Below, piece by piece: positions 10,444-20,990 of a stretch of DNA of 64,000 nt. Made by a program: the position numbers and the translations under genes. The notes under the pieces were generated by a model. That model did no database searches, was not told where the DNA came from, and saw nothing but the letters and a program-made list of their open reading frames with translations. Location of the stretch: assembly GCA_002682825.1 (NCBI GenBank), contig NOKP01000012.1, forward strand, positions 620,001-684,000, written 5' to 3'. The stretch's first letter is position 1; the number at the start of each line of letters is the position of its first letter. Source of the stretch: Neonectria sp. B-13 (taxonomy: Eukaryota > Ascomycota > Sordariomycetes > Hypocreales > Nectriaceae).

Positions 10444-11366
10444 CTACTTCTCCTGCTTACCATCAACAAAGACATCCACCTTCTCATTATAAAAACAAAG
10501 TTGGTTCTGGATCTGTGCCGACTCAGGAAGCGGATAGGTATAATACCAAATTGCATCCTTGATCTCCTTAGCCCCAATTTTCAAGTGATAGTAGCTAGCC
10601 TGGCCCTTGTACGGGCAGAATGTTGATGTACTACTAGGAACCAACATTCCCCAGTCTATGACTGAGGTAGGCGAGAGATAGTAGCATGTACGCCGCATTG
10701 TCTCATTTAGAAAGACGCTGTTTGTACTGCATGCAATAATGATGCCGTCTACCTCGATGCGGACCTCGCGCGATGAAGCAAGGCATTCGATGCGCTTATA
10801 GGGGTCCTTAGGATATGGCCCAAGAAGCTTCTCGTCTTCGGCATACCAAGCATCTGGTCATTCATTGAGTATCAGAGTAAACCAATACCAGTGGAAAGCG
10901 CACTTACCGATGCCGTCAATCGCGAGCTTGGCCAGTCCTTTCAGAGGTCCTTCCTCGAACACAGCCATGTCTATAGTCTTGCCTCCGCTGCTGAGCTTCC
11001 CAATTCGGCAGCCGCTCTCAGAAGCTTCCTCCATTGAGATCTCGCCAGGTCCTTGCTCGATTGCTTCAAAGGGAATATAATAAATAGGATCTGATGACCT
11101 TTCCGTTAGATGCAGCGTTAACGCAAAATGGCCTGTACTCACACTCATGCTCCCAGACATACTCGACATTCAGCGAGCCAAACACCCATTTGCCGCCCAT
11201 GAGGCCTCGCATTCGTCTATTAGCAAGCTCACGCTTGAACGAGCCTTTCGTGACCAGCTTCTTGGCCAGCTCCGCGAAGCTGCAAATGATCAGCGAATTC
11301 CGAGGTAGGGTTTATTAAAGTCTCCGCTTTGCCGATGATGTACCTGAGTTGCTTGGGTGGAGGCAT
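10444..11366 (-). CDS. tandem DUF427-domain protein
   Basis: Predicted 250-residue cytosolic protein built from four exons: 11366-11344, 11279-11143, 11090-10908 and 10853-10444. All introns are 52-64 nt with GT-AG ends, and the spliced length is a multiple of three. It begins MPPPKQL and contains two DUF427 repeats. The first has VFGSLNVEYVWEHEY and PFEAIEQGPGEIS; the second has CLASSREVRIEVDG, LVPSSTSTFCPYKG, WYYTYPLPES and a closing FYNEKVDVFVDG strand. The biochemical function of DUF427 is unknown; the fold is small and beta-rich. No signal peptide is visible. The gene stands alone, without an obvious link to its neighbours. Confidence 0.85.
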
Positions 11367-13230
11367 GTTTGCAGCCCGACCTTCGTGCTGACTTCTATGA
11401 AGACCGGTCATAAAGGTTCTGCAGGCGGAGTCTCTTGGCCAAAGGCTACTCGTTAAGCTGTCGCAGTTATTTAGAGAGATGAGCGGCTTAAGAGATCGCC
11501 CCTGGATGAGTAATTGGAGAATAAAACAAAGGTCTTCTGCCCCACCCTCGTAATCAGTTAAGTCACGTGGTATCGCGCGTCATTCTGAGAGTACCTATGT
11601 ACATAGGAGCATACGAGGCGGGATAATTTGAAGAAGAAAAAACAACCAATGTACCTGTTGGCCTAGTTTGGGTGGGCGTCATAACCCGGCGCAAGGTGAC
11701 CTGCGACAATTAAATTGCATGCCCAAGAGATAATCCTGGTCGTGCAGGGTGTACGTTGGCTGATAGGATAGGGCGATGATAATCAAGTAATACGTCAATA
11801 GGACAGCATGGAAAGGGGTAAAGCCCGCCTCCCTCTGGGGTCATGTTGACTAACAAATGCATGCAATCCGGAGGAAGTTGATGGTACTCGTGTTAGGACG
11901 GGCCTGATCTGCCGATCTACGCTTCGTTGGCTGTTCTGGTCTGGTCCGTGTTCAGCCATTCGTTATCTAGATGACGATATCGGAACGAATGCATGACGTT
12001 ACCTTTTCGGGGGGTTTCTTTACAGTTTGTGCTGAATTATGATTTTGCCTCTCAATCTTGTTGGTGGCACGGCCACCAAGGCTGTACGAGAGCTTGTCGC
12101 ACGGTGGATTTCCGTGCTTCTCCCATCGCCGAAACTGGGAGCTCATAAAAGGGACACTGTACCGCAAGGTCTAGTTGTAGACAGCGTGCCAATTCCAACA
12201 CATTTTCCTTATGTCTGACTGCCCCACGCCATAGCTTGTTAGAGCAGAGGCAGACGATGAGCTCGCAGGCGATTCATGCGCGGTGGAGTGGGTTCATGCC
12301 TTCATTACGCGGAGAGAACGCGGCGTTGGCCGGCCCCACACATCAGCAGCTTGCATTAGCGCTCGAAAATGCCCCAACCAGCATGTCTAAGTTTTAACAT
12401 GGATGCCCTACGGAGTATCCCTTTGACTGTCGTAAGGCAACACTTAGGTCACTGTCCAGGATTGAGACCAACCAAAAAGCGATAACGACAAGGTACATTA
12501 GGTCCAGCCCATTTTAGGTGTTGCCAGATGTCGCAGTTATTTGGGATCTACATCGCAATACATAGCACCTTCGATAACCACACTTACAGCCTAGGTTTTT
12601 GAAGTCAATCTGCGCACCGCTGATCTAATGAGCCAGTGTGGGGACTGGTACCAAACTGTTGCCCTACGACAGTCGAAGGGATAGGCTGGCGTATGTGCTA
12701 ACGGGCCGATCGGTTTTTTCGCTTGAGGAGGCCTACAAGGTCAGACCTCGGATCGTTGATATCTTTGTTCTTCCGTGCATAGGGGTTTTCCTTCACAGCC
12801 CACAGCAATACGTAATCAAGTCAAATCAAACATTACCAATCATAGATCTTGGGATGACGACGACTTCGCGCCGAAGGGCCTTAGCGACGCGCAGCCTCGG
12901 TATATCTTGCAAGGACACAATGTATCTCCAATCTCCGGTACTGACTTCAACAGCAGTTTCTGTCGGTGCCAGTGACGCAGGAAATAGCAGTGCAAGTCCT
13001 GTTACCCACCTCATTAACTATAAGACCAAACGACATGCCGGCTGAGATAAAAGCATTCCATTTCCAAACTTTCATAGTTGCCTCCGTGTCAAGACGTAAC
13101 TAGCAACCGACAGCAGCATCATGAAGATGGTTGGAGGCGGCATTGCCGCGCTTGGCATGATATTTATTAATATAATGTCGGCAACGGCACAAAATATATA
13201 GTACAGAGCCAATAACTTGTACTATAGTAA
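11367..13230. other. gene-poor region, nothing recognised
   Basis: Nearly 1.9 kb upstream of the DUF427 gene. The only longer frame (12638-13045, plus) has no recognisable motif, and its composition resembles non-coding DNA. No tRNA, repeat or promoter feature could be supported. Confidence 0.5.
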
Positions 13231-13234
13231 TAGC

Positions 13235-13552
13235 GTGACAGTTCAGCCGATCACCTTCTAGAACCAATACTAGATGACTGTCGCAGGCAACCTCTTTATC
13301 CACAATAACCTTAATCGCAGCGTCGGCAAGCCAGCCATCATCGTCAGCCACCCTATAGGTACAGCGAAAGAGTAGAGCATGAAGCTCTACGCCATGAAGT
13401 TAGCCAAGCAGGGATTCATCACGGTCTCATTGGACCTCCTGTTCTAGGGCAGCAGTGAGGGTACCCCGCGCAACGCGGTGTCGACAGACCTCTACGCAGA
13501 GGCGATCAACCTCACAATCACCGTCAAGTATATTTTGATCCCTTACGCCTAG
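13235..13552 (+). pseudogene. alpha/beta hydrolase (YcjY/DUF1100-like) relic
   Basis: One plus-strand frame reads VTVQPITF, stop, NQY, stop, then MTVAGNLFIHNNL, GKPAIIVSHPIGTAKE, stop, SMKLYAMKLAKQGFITVS, LDLLF, stop and GSSEGTPRNAV, YAEAINLTITVKYI. This is the N-terminal half of the dienelactone-hydrolase-like alpha/beta hydrolases that begin with a 'xVTFxN.xG.xLAGxLY.P' strand pair. The stops are TAG, two of them where the family has Lys/Gln/Trp-type codons, consistent with C-to-T decay on either strand. The nucleophile and His are absent, so the gene is dead. Confidence 0.6.
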
Positions 13553-13720
13553 CCGTAGGTGACCCTGGTAAGGAGGATGCCAAATACGGAATACTGCATT
13601 GTTATATATTTCGGTCTTAGCGTATACTAGAGGACTTTCAGATTGTTGCAGCAGGTGAATGATGTATGACGGTCGAGTCCAGGCTGCACATTGTCTTCAT
13701 AACAATCGTTGCCCGCCCAA

Positions 13721-15108
13721 TTACGCGGCGTCGGTGTTTGCCACGGGCTCGACGACCTTGGTGACCTGACTGCCGGCGCGGACGATGTCGTGGCCGGCCG
13801 AGTCGCTCATGTGAGTGACGTTCTTGTTTTCGAAGGCGGCGCGCTTCCAGATCTCCACCTCGCAGCCGCCGCGAAGAACGCCGACGCGCACGGTAGAGAG
13901 GATGTTGTGGGCGGCGTTGGAGTGGTTGTAGACGCCGCCATTGAAGATCGCCGTACCATCCTTACCAATTCCTACCTTGATCAGGGCCCTGCCGCCAGGA
14001 TGGTCCTTGATGAAGTAACCCACATCGTGAATGACACCGGCGATAACAATCAAAGCCTTGCCGTTTTTGGTATTCTGAACAAAGTCTTCCCAGCTGATGA
14101 CGGGGAGCTGCTCGAGAGGAGTGCCCCAGTCGAGGATGGCGCGCTTTTGGTCGAGCTTCTTCTGCAGTTGCTGGACACGGCTTTTCTCAACCTCGTTGTA
14201 ACGGAACTGCTTCGGTCGTAGGCAAAGCCGAAAAATTTCCAGGTGGCAATGGCCCACTTGGTGGGATCATACTGCCACCATTCAATGGCGTTGCGGTAGT
14301 CTGAGGGGAACTCGTGGTGGAAATTATGGTAGCCCTCGCCGAGGGTTGCAACAGCGGTGATGGTGTAGTCACGGGGCGAGTTGCGGTTGTCGAAGGGCTG
14401 GTCGCCGAGCCAATGGGCGAGGGAATTGACGCAGAATGTGGTCTGCTGAACGAACCAGATGCGGACGATGCTGCCGTAGACGAAGCCTCCTACCCAGTCA
14501 CCCCATAGAAGGCTGCAGAAGACAGTAGGAAAGACAAGAGCCATGAAAACAAGGCTTTTGAGGAAGTGGCAGTGCTGCCAGACAGCGATAGGATCCTCAT
14601 CGAGGTCAGAGATGTCCGTGCGGCCGGTGCACTTGGGGTTCTGTTTAAAAATCATCCAACCAATATGAGAGTACAACGGACCCTTGCGCACTGAGTAAGG
14701 ATCCTTCTCGGTGTCAGTGTACCGGTGGTGAGCGCGGTGGCCGCGGGACCACCAGCGGATGGAGCCCTGGACGGCGACGGCGCCCATGGCAGCCAGATAG
14801 ATCTTAATGGGCATAGTGGCCTTGTACGAGTTGTGGGCCCAAAGACAGTGGTATCCTGCAGGTATCATTAGCTTCCTGTTATACGAGCAGTTCGATTCAT
14901 GCGAGGGGAGCAGAGCTTGCCAGCAGTGATGCCTAGGCCGGTGTTGAAGTAGTAGACGACGGCGAAGAGGGCGGTAGGAAGGTGGAGAGGTACCCAGTAG
15001 GCGGAGATGAAGCCGGTTATTGGGAGGATGACGACGAAGTAGGTATTGAGCCAGTTGACGTGCCTAGCTATGGCGCGCGGCGCTGTTGCCTTTGTTATTA
15101 GAGTTGCT
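13721..15108 (-). pseudogene. Ole1-type delta-9 acyl-CoA desaturase fused to cytochrome b5, frameshifted
   Basis: Paralogue of the ER membrane stearoyl-CoA desaturase that introduces the delta-9 double bond, with a C-terminal cytochrome b5 domain as electron donor. Desaturase part: RHVNWLNTY (about 15075), [27 protein letters not shown] and [16 protein letters not shown], so all three His boxes survive. The b5 part ends with [17 protein letters not shown]. The two parts are in different frames: after 'FAYD' (about 14215) one base is missing where the family has [13 protein letters not shown] 65-nt intron (14920-14856) uses a GC donor (GCAAGC). No N-terminal ATG exon was found upstream of RHVNW. 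Odd residues include Cys for the usual Arg in YHRLWAH and Gly in the RDHRAHH box. Probably a decaying extra copy; a sequencing error could mimic the shift. Confidence 0.75.
14856..14920 (-). other. GC-AG intron in the desaturase gene
   Basis: The exon ends ITAG with donor GCAAGC and resumes at GYHCLWAH after CTGCAG. Removing these 65 nt joins the conserved 'TAGYHxLWAH' stretch exactly. GC-AG introns are a minor but real class in fungi; a T-to-C mutation of a GT donor is the alternative. Confidence 0.6.
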
Positions 15109-15341
15109 CCACCATAGGATATGGCGTGATAACATAAATCGGCTATCGGACTGAGATTCGTTCTTTAGGGTCCGGTTCGCGAACTCGGCATGTTGGTAAA
15201 GACCGAAACAACCTGGCAAGGGATATAGTTGAGGGCCTATAAATTTCAGCCTGACCACTCTTTTGTTAAGATCTTCACTCACAGTGTTATCAGCTCTGCA
15301 GTCTCGACAACTCGAGTATTGTCTCACTTGGCCAGCTCACG

Positions 15342-16492
15342 ATGCATTTCAACTCTCTTGCTCTTGCTTTCTGCGTTTTCGGTGCTCCTTCCGCCGCTAA
15401 TCCCTCTCTCAGCCAGAGACGATGGCGTGCTCCACCCTCTAAGAAATCTCCCTTGGACTACGCCTATGCCGTAAGTAATAGCAATACTTATCCAATTGTC
15501 TCACGCTGATTGTTATGATCTAGAACTTCGGCCCGGTGCTTGATGTCCGTGAATCTCAACTCATTCGTGAATTTGGCCGGGAGTTCGTCAACTCCCACTG
15601 GGTTGCCCATTGGATCACCACCAAGTCCAACCTCGACCTCCTTGTGGTCTCGCATGCGAGCCTGCGTTCCAAGGGCGATGACCCCGAGGGATCAAATCTG
15701 TACGGAGGCTCAGTCTACGAGCTTGACTCGGGCTTCTTCTCCGACTACTTCGCCGTTGGAGAGACGGTGGAGTTCAACCCCGATATTTTGGATATCAAGT
15801 TTGCCGACCAGTACCGTTGGTATGCAAACAGTCCCGATAGCTTCTCTTCGCTTACGACCTTTGGAAAATGGGAGAACCATGGTTGGAATATCACCTTTGA
15901 GCCTCGTGGACCAAATCTGTATGATGGAGGGTCTGCCGCATTCTTCTGGGGAACGGATTATAACCGCGAGTGGGCCGCACCCAATGCACTCACCTCGGGG
16001 ACAGTAACCATCAACGGCACTCAACACGAGATCGACCGAAAACGTTCCACCTCGTGGTATGATCGCCAGTGGGGTATAGGAATTGCCACGGCCGGCTGGT
16101 ACTGGTTCCCTATTCATCTCGCAGACGGCACACGCATCTGTGCCTGGGTTCTTAACCCTGTTGGAGACTATCACAAGTCATTCGCCACCGTGCTGAGAAC
16201 TGATGGGACTCACGAAGTCGTCACCGTGCTTCTCAACCTAAAGCCTCAGAACTCGTGGACTTCCAAGCACACAAATATCACCTACTATGAGTCCTTTACT
16301 CTCACCTTCCCCGAGAAGAATAGCAGCTTGAAGATTACTGTTCCATTTGGAAAGGAGAGGCAGCATGGTGAGTTCGGCTCGGCGGACAGGAATGTCGCCC
16401 TATACGAAGCCTATGCTACGGTTGAGGGAACTTGGGACGGCAAGCGCGTTTCTGGCTGGGGAATATCTGAACAGAAGCCCTTCTATGGCTGA
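15342..16492 (+). CDS. secreted kievitone hydratase-like (CrtC/AttH lipocalin-fold) protein
   Basis: Predicted 365-residue secreted protein from two exons (15342-15470 and 15524-16492; 53-nt GT-AG intron). Residues 1-19 (MHFNSLALAFCVFGAPSAA) form a signal peptide. Family landmarks of the hydroxyneurosporene-synthase/AttH fold follow: SHWVAHWITTKSNLD near the mature N-terminus, a central strand set with TSWYDRQWGIG, WYWFPIHLADGTRICAWVL, and the C-terminal YEAYATVEGTWDGKRVSGWG. Several N-glycosylation sequons (NIT, NGT, NSS) fit secretion. In Fusarium, kievitone hydratase detoxifies an isoflavonoid phytoalexin by hydration; other fungal members act as Diels-Alderase-like cyclases, but those usually lack this leader. 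The substrate here is unknown. It is a stand-alone gene between the desaturase relic and the RelA/SpoT gene. Confidence 0.8.
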
Positions 16493-17696
16493 GAGAGCGT
16501 GTTAGCTCATGATAAGTGAAATATGGATTGCGTTCAACATGAGCTATCCTCGGACACGACCATATAGCCAGAGTATACCACGGGCATATACAAGCCGAGT
16601 CTAACAACAAGTATCAAGGAAGTCAAGCTCCTATTCTCAAGGACAGGGATCATTACCGGGACAAAGCCGTACACCTGCCTCCACTCCATCTTGTGAATTC
16701 GTTTTTAAACCCCCAAGTCAGGTCTCTGTAAGAAAAATCATCAATTATATCCTAGGCTAAAGCTACTTCCACCTTTCTATTGCCTGGAAAATTAACATAG
16801 GCTAACTCAATCTCACTGCCTGCCTGAAAGCTTGCATCGCCAGAGCCCATTCAAACAGATCTACCCTCCCAGCAGTCACCGAGGTTATGTATAGAGCTGG
16901 AGGGCCCCGTTAAAAAGTCACCCTATTGTCTAATAGAACATCTCTTGCCAATTGTATTGATTGGATAGTGAGATCCGGCCGCGGCGTTTCCTCTTTCCAG
17001 ATCGGCTGAATGATTGTAAGTGCGGCTAAAGAATGAACTCCGCCCGATAAGTCGCAGGTAGGGCCGCAATGGCAGCAAGCAAGCCATTAGAATGCAAACG
17101 TTAGTGTTAAGGGTGCACTAAAGCTCTATTACAGAGTAATGTCAGCTTACCACTCTAGGTCTAGTATGGGAGAAAGTATTTGAAACTTAGAAACAAAGCC
17201 CACCCTCTTTTTAGTCCCTCTTCACTTGCATCATTATAAACAGCTCTATATACCAAATGCCCACGCTAACTTCACAAGCCTCATCGCTGAGCTAGACAGG
17301 CTGACTGCCCTTCAGGACTCAGTCCTAGGCTGTAAGGCTGCGAAACTTGCCTGGCAGACAGTAATCCCACGACAGCTCAACGGTTGATGAAGGGCACGTT
17401 GACAGCACTACAGCTCCCGACCAAGAACCGGCTGATACGGTGATACTTTTCATGCCGGATCCCGCGAAGGTACTGCCATTGATCCATCAGTCGTGGGGGA
17501 ACTGCAGCTTTTTACGGGCGGTCCGCATGCGATGAGGGGAATTGTAGATGATAGGCATTCATAGGTACGCATTTAAACACGAGTTGGAATGCAACAGGTG
17601 CGCTCATCACTATCCAAGGCCCCAGTGATGTCTCTCTCTCTCTCTCTCTATGATACTCATCAAGACCCTATGGTTACCTATCACCCATCACTTGCT
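16493..17696. other. intergenic, with a (TC)9 microsatellite
   Basis: About 1.2 kb without a supported gene. The only structure seen is the dinucleotide run TC x 9 at 17631-17648. Short frames overlap on both strands without motifs. Confidence 0.5.
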
Positions 17697-18322
17697 CTAA
17701 GCCAAGGGCCTAAAGCACCAACAGGTTGGCTCCCCTTCCTCATCCTCCTCCTCATACACGGGCCCTATGCCACACTCGACCAACCATGCCCAGATGGGCG
17801 ACATGGCAACAGGCGAAGGAAGTGCTCCCGACTCCCGAGTGCATTCTCGAGTCACTTGTTCAAGTGATCTGCGTCCCGCCGCCGCTCTTCGTCCAGCCGC
17901 ATCACGGGCAGCCCGCTCGTGGCGATGCCGTTGAGCATCGTCTCCCAGGGCGGCGGCCATGCTGGCGTCAAATTGGGCTCTCCACTCCAGCGCGGCAAAT
18001 TTGAGGGAGCGGTGAGCGATTTGTAGAGCAAGTTCTAGAATGGGAGGCGTCTCGCTATGAATGAGAGTCTCTGCAGTACGGGGCTCGAGAGCGAGAAGTA
18101 TCTGGTTGAAAGGAGGGGGGTCCAAGCTCGTGAAGCAGACGGAGACGGACACTCCGAGTCGGACCAGTCGATGCCGTTGCCGTTGCTGCTTTCGTTGCCG
18201 TAGACACCGCCATGTCTCTTCGCGGCCCCGGCGTGCGTGCTCGTTGGCGGATCATCTCTGACCAGCGTCAAAGAGACTCCGTCCGGCACTCCGATGTGTC
18301 CATCCCAGTCTGGCCGCAGCAA
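17697..18322 (-). CDS. hypothetical protein, uncertain
   Basis: Two overlapping minus-strand frames might form one gene: 18322-18035 (begins MLRPDWDGHIGVPDG) and 18152-17697 (ends YEEEDEEGEPTCWCF). The second has an Ala/Arg-rich, probably helical stretch (DDAQRHRHERAARDAAGRR). A splice joining them was not established. Composition is GC-richer than the flanks. I recognise no family, and it could be spurious. Confidence 0.25.
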
Positions 18323-18323
18323 A

Positions 18324-18428
18324 TAGTGTCATCTTAGTGAGACAGGTCAGCCAATATTGTTTCGTGGCGCAATATTGACATTGATGCCAACTCAGCTCGC
18401 GCTAGCCATTTCATCACAACGTTCAGCT
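18324..18428 (+). repeat. direct repeat, copy 1 (about 105 bp)
   Basis: Begins TAGTGTCATCTTAGTGAGAC and ends ACAACGTTCAGCT. It matches 18638-18739 in the same orientation with a handful of substitutions and a 3-bp indel. The two copies start 314 bp apart, upstream of the RelA/SpoT gene. Confidence 0.85.
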
Positions 18429-18637
18429 ACAGCCTAGCGATGTATGCACGTCTTAAACCGTTTAAAGTGGCCATATTGAAATTGGTAAACGTAGCCCATA
18501 GCCGCGGGTCCCGCAGTTGTGGCCGCAGTTGTGTTCTCAAGCAGCCGGGGTCCTTACAGCCCGGAACAGCCTCACCTAGCCAGTCTAGTCAACCTAACCC
18601 AATAAATACACACCTTTAACCTCACAACAGAGGTTAA

Positions 18638-18739
18638 TAGTGTCATCTTAGTGAGACAGGTCAGCCAATATTGTTCCGTGGCGCACTATTGAAGTCCATT
18701 CCAACTCAGCTCGCGCTAGCCATTTCACAACGTTCAGCT
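18638..18739 (+). repeat. direct repeat, copy 2 (about 102 bp)
   Basis: Second copy of 18324-18428; shares GCCAATATTGTT, CAACTCAGCTCGCGCTAGCC and CAACGTTCAGCT. It merges into a short tandem run of GCCTCAGCTG at about 18740-18762. It ends about 240 bp before the RelA/SpoT start codon, within its likely promoter. Confidence 0.85.
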
Positions 18740-18977
18740 GGCCTCAGCTGGCCTCAGCTGGTCTTTGGTTTGCTCCAACCGGTGCAGGATGGCTGAGTTC
18801 AGCTTGGTTGAGTTCAGCCTTGAAAGTAGTTGGTAGCCAGGCAAGATGCCAGAGATGAATGAATATTTAAGACCCGGCAATATTGTTCAATGCAGCATTA
18901 ACAAGTCAGATCCTATCTCATCTCAACATATCCGTCATTCAACTACTCATTTCATCCTTTGACAAATTGAAATCACA

Positions 18978-20318
18978 ATGAACACTCCCAACAAACAACC
19001 AACCCTGCCACCAACCCTGCCACCAACCCTGCCCCCAATCGTGCAATTTGTGGAGGAGTACGATCCCACGGTTTACTCCCAACTTGCAACCTTTGCAAAA
19101 CAAAAGTGCCGTCAGATTCTCTCAGGCGCTGGAATCGTTGCAAGCGTCACAGCTCGAGCAAAATCCCGCGATCGGCTGCGCGCCAAGGTCCAGCAACGCA
19201 ATCTGGACAAGCACCGTAACGGGCTCAGCACAATCACGCAACCATACCAGACAGTGCAGGAGATACAAAGCGACCTGGTTGATCTGGCTGGGGTTCGCAT
19301 TGCGTTCTATTTTCCCAAGGATGCTGCTCGCGTAGCCGAATTGCTCAAGGACCCTACCGAAAATCTTGGGTGGCCTGTGAAACCGTTCAACCTCATTCAG
19401 GACAAGGCCATGAACCAAGACGGGTACCAGGCAACCCATCTGCGCTTGAAAGTGAATGAGGCGATTCTCGCGGACGGGGATAACCGGGGCATTTTGGGTA
19501 TCACGTTTGAGATCCAGGTGGCCTCGCTCCTGATGCATGCTTGGTCGGAAGTGAACCATGACCTGGCCTACAAAACCATGACCGGGCAGATGACTTCGGA
19601 CGAGCAACGCTGTCTGAGCACTTTCAATCAACAAGTGCTCGTCTGCCAAACCACTCTGGTCCAGCTCCAAGATCTCATTGCCATCCGAGTCGCGTCACAA
19701 CCGGTAGATACTGTCTTTCACAGTACCTACGAGCTTGGGGCCTGTGTTGAAAACTTCATGCGAAGCCATCCCAAAAAACCGAACTTTGCCCCTGGGTGTC
19801 TCGATTGGTTACTGTGTGTCACAAGACATCTCAAACTCACTACCCCGGCAACGTTTGGGAAGATTCTTTCTAACTGGAGCAATTCTACAACTCCAATGAC
19901 TAGCCCGCTTGTCCCATCAATCCTCAATTATGTCATTTTCCATTCTGGACTTTGTGGGGCGGATGTGGCTGTGTCAGGGTCTTTTTCTAGACCTTTCCTC
20001 GCCCCGGGATTTAACACATCACTCCCCCAGCATCCCTTTCACAATCCAAACGAAATCGCACGCTTCATTCTTCGCGATGTCGTTCTCAACAGATATGAAA
20101 TGGATGTCCAGACGATGAAAACTATTAAATCGACTCCACAGTACAAAGCTCTGGAAACGGCAGGATATTTTGAGTTTGATATTGGGACTGGCTATGAGAA
20201 AGCTCAGCTTCAAAACATGGAACAAATGTGGGATGATATGAATAAACTTGACCCAAAGAGTAGACTTTCGCTTGGAATTGCTCGAGCAAAGATTGGTATA
20301 CAATTCGGATACTGTTAG
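18978..20318 (+). CDS. RelA/SpoT synthetase-domain protein
   Basis: Single-exon, 446-residue predicted cytosolic protein with a RelA/SpoT nucleotide (pyrophosphokinase-type) domain in its first half. Visible motifs, in family order: ARAKSRDRLRAK (59-70, basic), DLAGVRIAFYFP (102-113), GYQATHLRLKV (149-159) and FEIQVASLLMHAWSEVNHDL (177-196), with Glu178, His187 and the Asp-containing HD signature kept. The C-terminal half (about 230-446) is helical and unrecognised. The N-terminus has three in-frame copies of a 12-bp unit (PTLPPTLPPTLPP). In bacteria such domains make (p)ppGpp or (p)ppApp; fungal members are known only as uncharacterised homologues, so product and role are inferred. There is no HD hydrolase domain, so it looks like a synthetase-only form. 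Confidence 0.8.
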   Translation: MNTPNKQPTLPPTLPPTLPPIVQFVEEYDPTVYSQLATFAKQKCRQILSGAGIVASVTARAKSRDRLRAKVQQRNLDKHRNGLSTITQPYQTVQEIQSDLVDLAGVRIAFYFPKDAARVAELLKDPTENLGWPVKPFNLIQDKAMNQDGYQATHLRLKVNEAILADGDNRGILGITFEIQVASLLMHAWSEVNHDLAYKTMTGQMTSDEQRCLSTFNQQVLVCQTTLVQLQDLIAIRVASQPVDTVFHSTYELGACVENFMRSHPKKPNFAPGCLDWLLCVTRHLKLTTPATFGKILSNWSNSTTPMTSPLVPSILNYVIFHSGLCGADVAVSGSFSRPFLAPGFNTSLPQHPFHNPNEIARFILRDVVLNRYEMDVQTMKTIKSTPQYKALETAGYFEFDIGTGYEKAQLQNMEQMWDDMNKLDPKSRLSLGIARAKIGIQFGYC

Positions 20319-20990
20319 ACAAGATAGGATAATAAGCATAGCTTAACCATGAACTATTTTAGATCTATTAAAATCAGGACTTTTTACATCTTATAGCACT
20401 CTCTGCTTTGTATAACTAAGCTAATATATATTTTAAATATATTATTAAGGGTTAGTATTATTTTAATAAGGCTTAAGAATTATTAGTTTAATATAACAAA
20501 GTAACTTAATCTAATATTTATATTACTAAGAATTCTAAAAAGGATTTCATTTAAATATAATGGCTCTTAGTAGTATATACTAAGAGGAAAGACTAAAGGT
20601 TAAACAATATAAAAAGAAAACAGAAAAAATAACAATCTAATAAGCTTAATACTTAAGCCTAAGGTAATAATACTTATTTAATTATATATTAACTTACTAT
20701 TTTATCTTATTATTATACCCTATATTACTTATTATAACACCCTAATCCAGTTAATCATTAAACCAGTTGCCCGCTATAAGTGCTATAGTAAAAGAGAAGA
20801 TTAGTTAGAATACAGAGCAAATATTTTCGATTCGATTGATACCAACCTTGTTTTATGAATATTTATAATTGTCGATTTCTTGACGTGTTTACTTCATGAT
20901 GTCCTTTTTTAATGTTCATTAAATAATAGAGTTTGTGAGCATACTTGTGAGAAAGAGCAAAGAGTTGTATTGTGATTAATTAGGAATGTG
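20319..20990. repeat. AT-rich degenerate repeat relic
   Basis: An abrupt drop in GC immediately after the RelA/SpoT stop codon. It includes repeat copy B and many TA-rich triplets, and no open frame. It resembles 1560-1870. Confidence 0.6.
20480..20690. repeat. dispersed AT-rich repeat, copy B
   Basis: Similar over most of its length to 1690-1870. Shared blocks include 'CTTAGTAGTATATAC', 'TAAACAATATAAAAAG', 'AAACAGAAAAAATAACA' and 'TAATACTTAAGCCTAAGG'. The differences are mainly transitions. Confidence 0.7.

Noticed and set aside
12638..13045. 135-codon plus frame in the gene-poor region
   Set aside because: No recognisable motif, composition like random sequence, no splice or promoter support.
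13709..14221. 170-codon plus-strand frame over the cytochrome b5 region
   Set aside because: Antisense shadow of the GC-rich b5 domain; no motif.
18324..18739. CRISPR-like array
   Set aside because: Only two long diverged copies in a eukaryotic promoter region; no regular short repeats or spacers.
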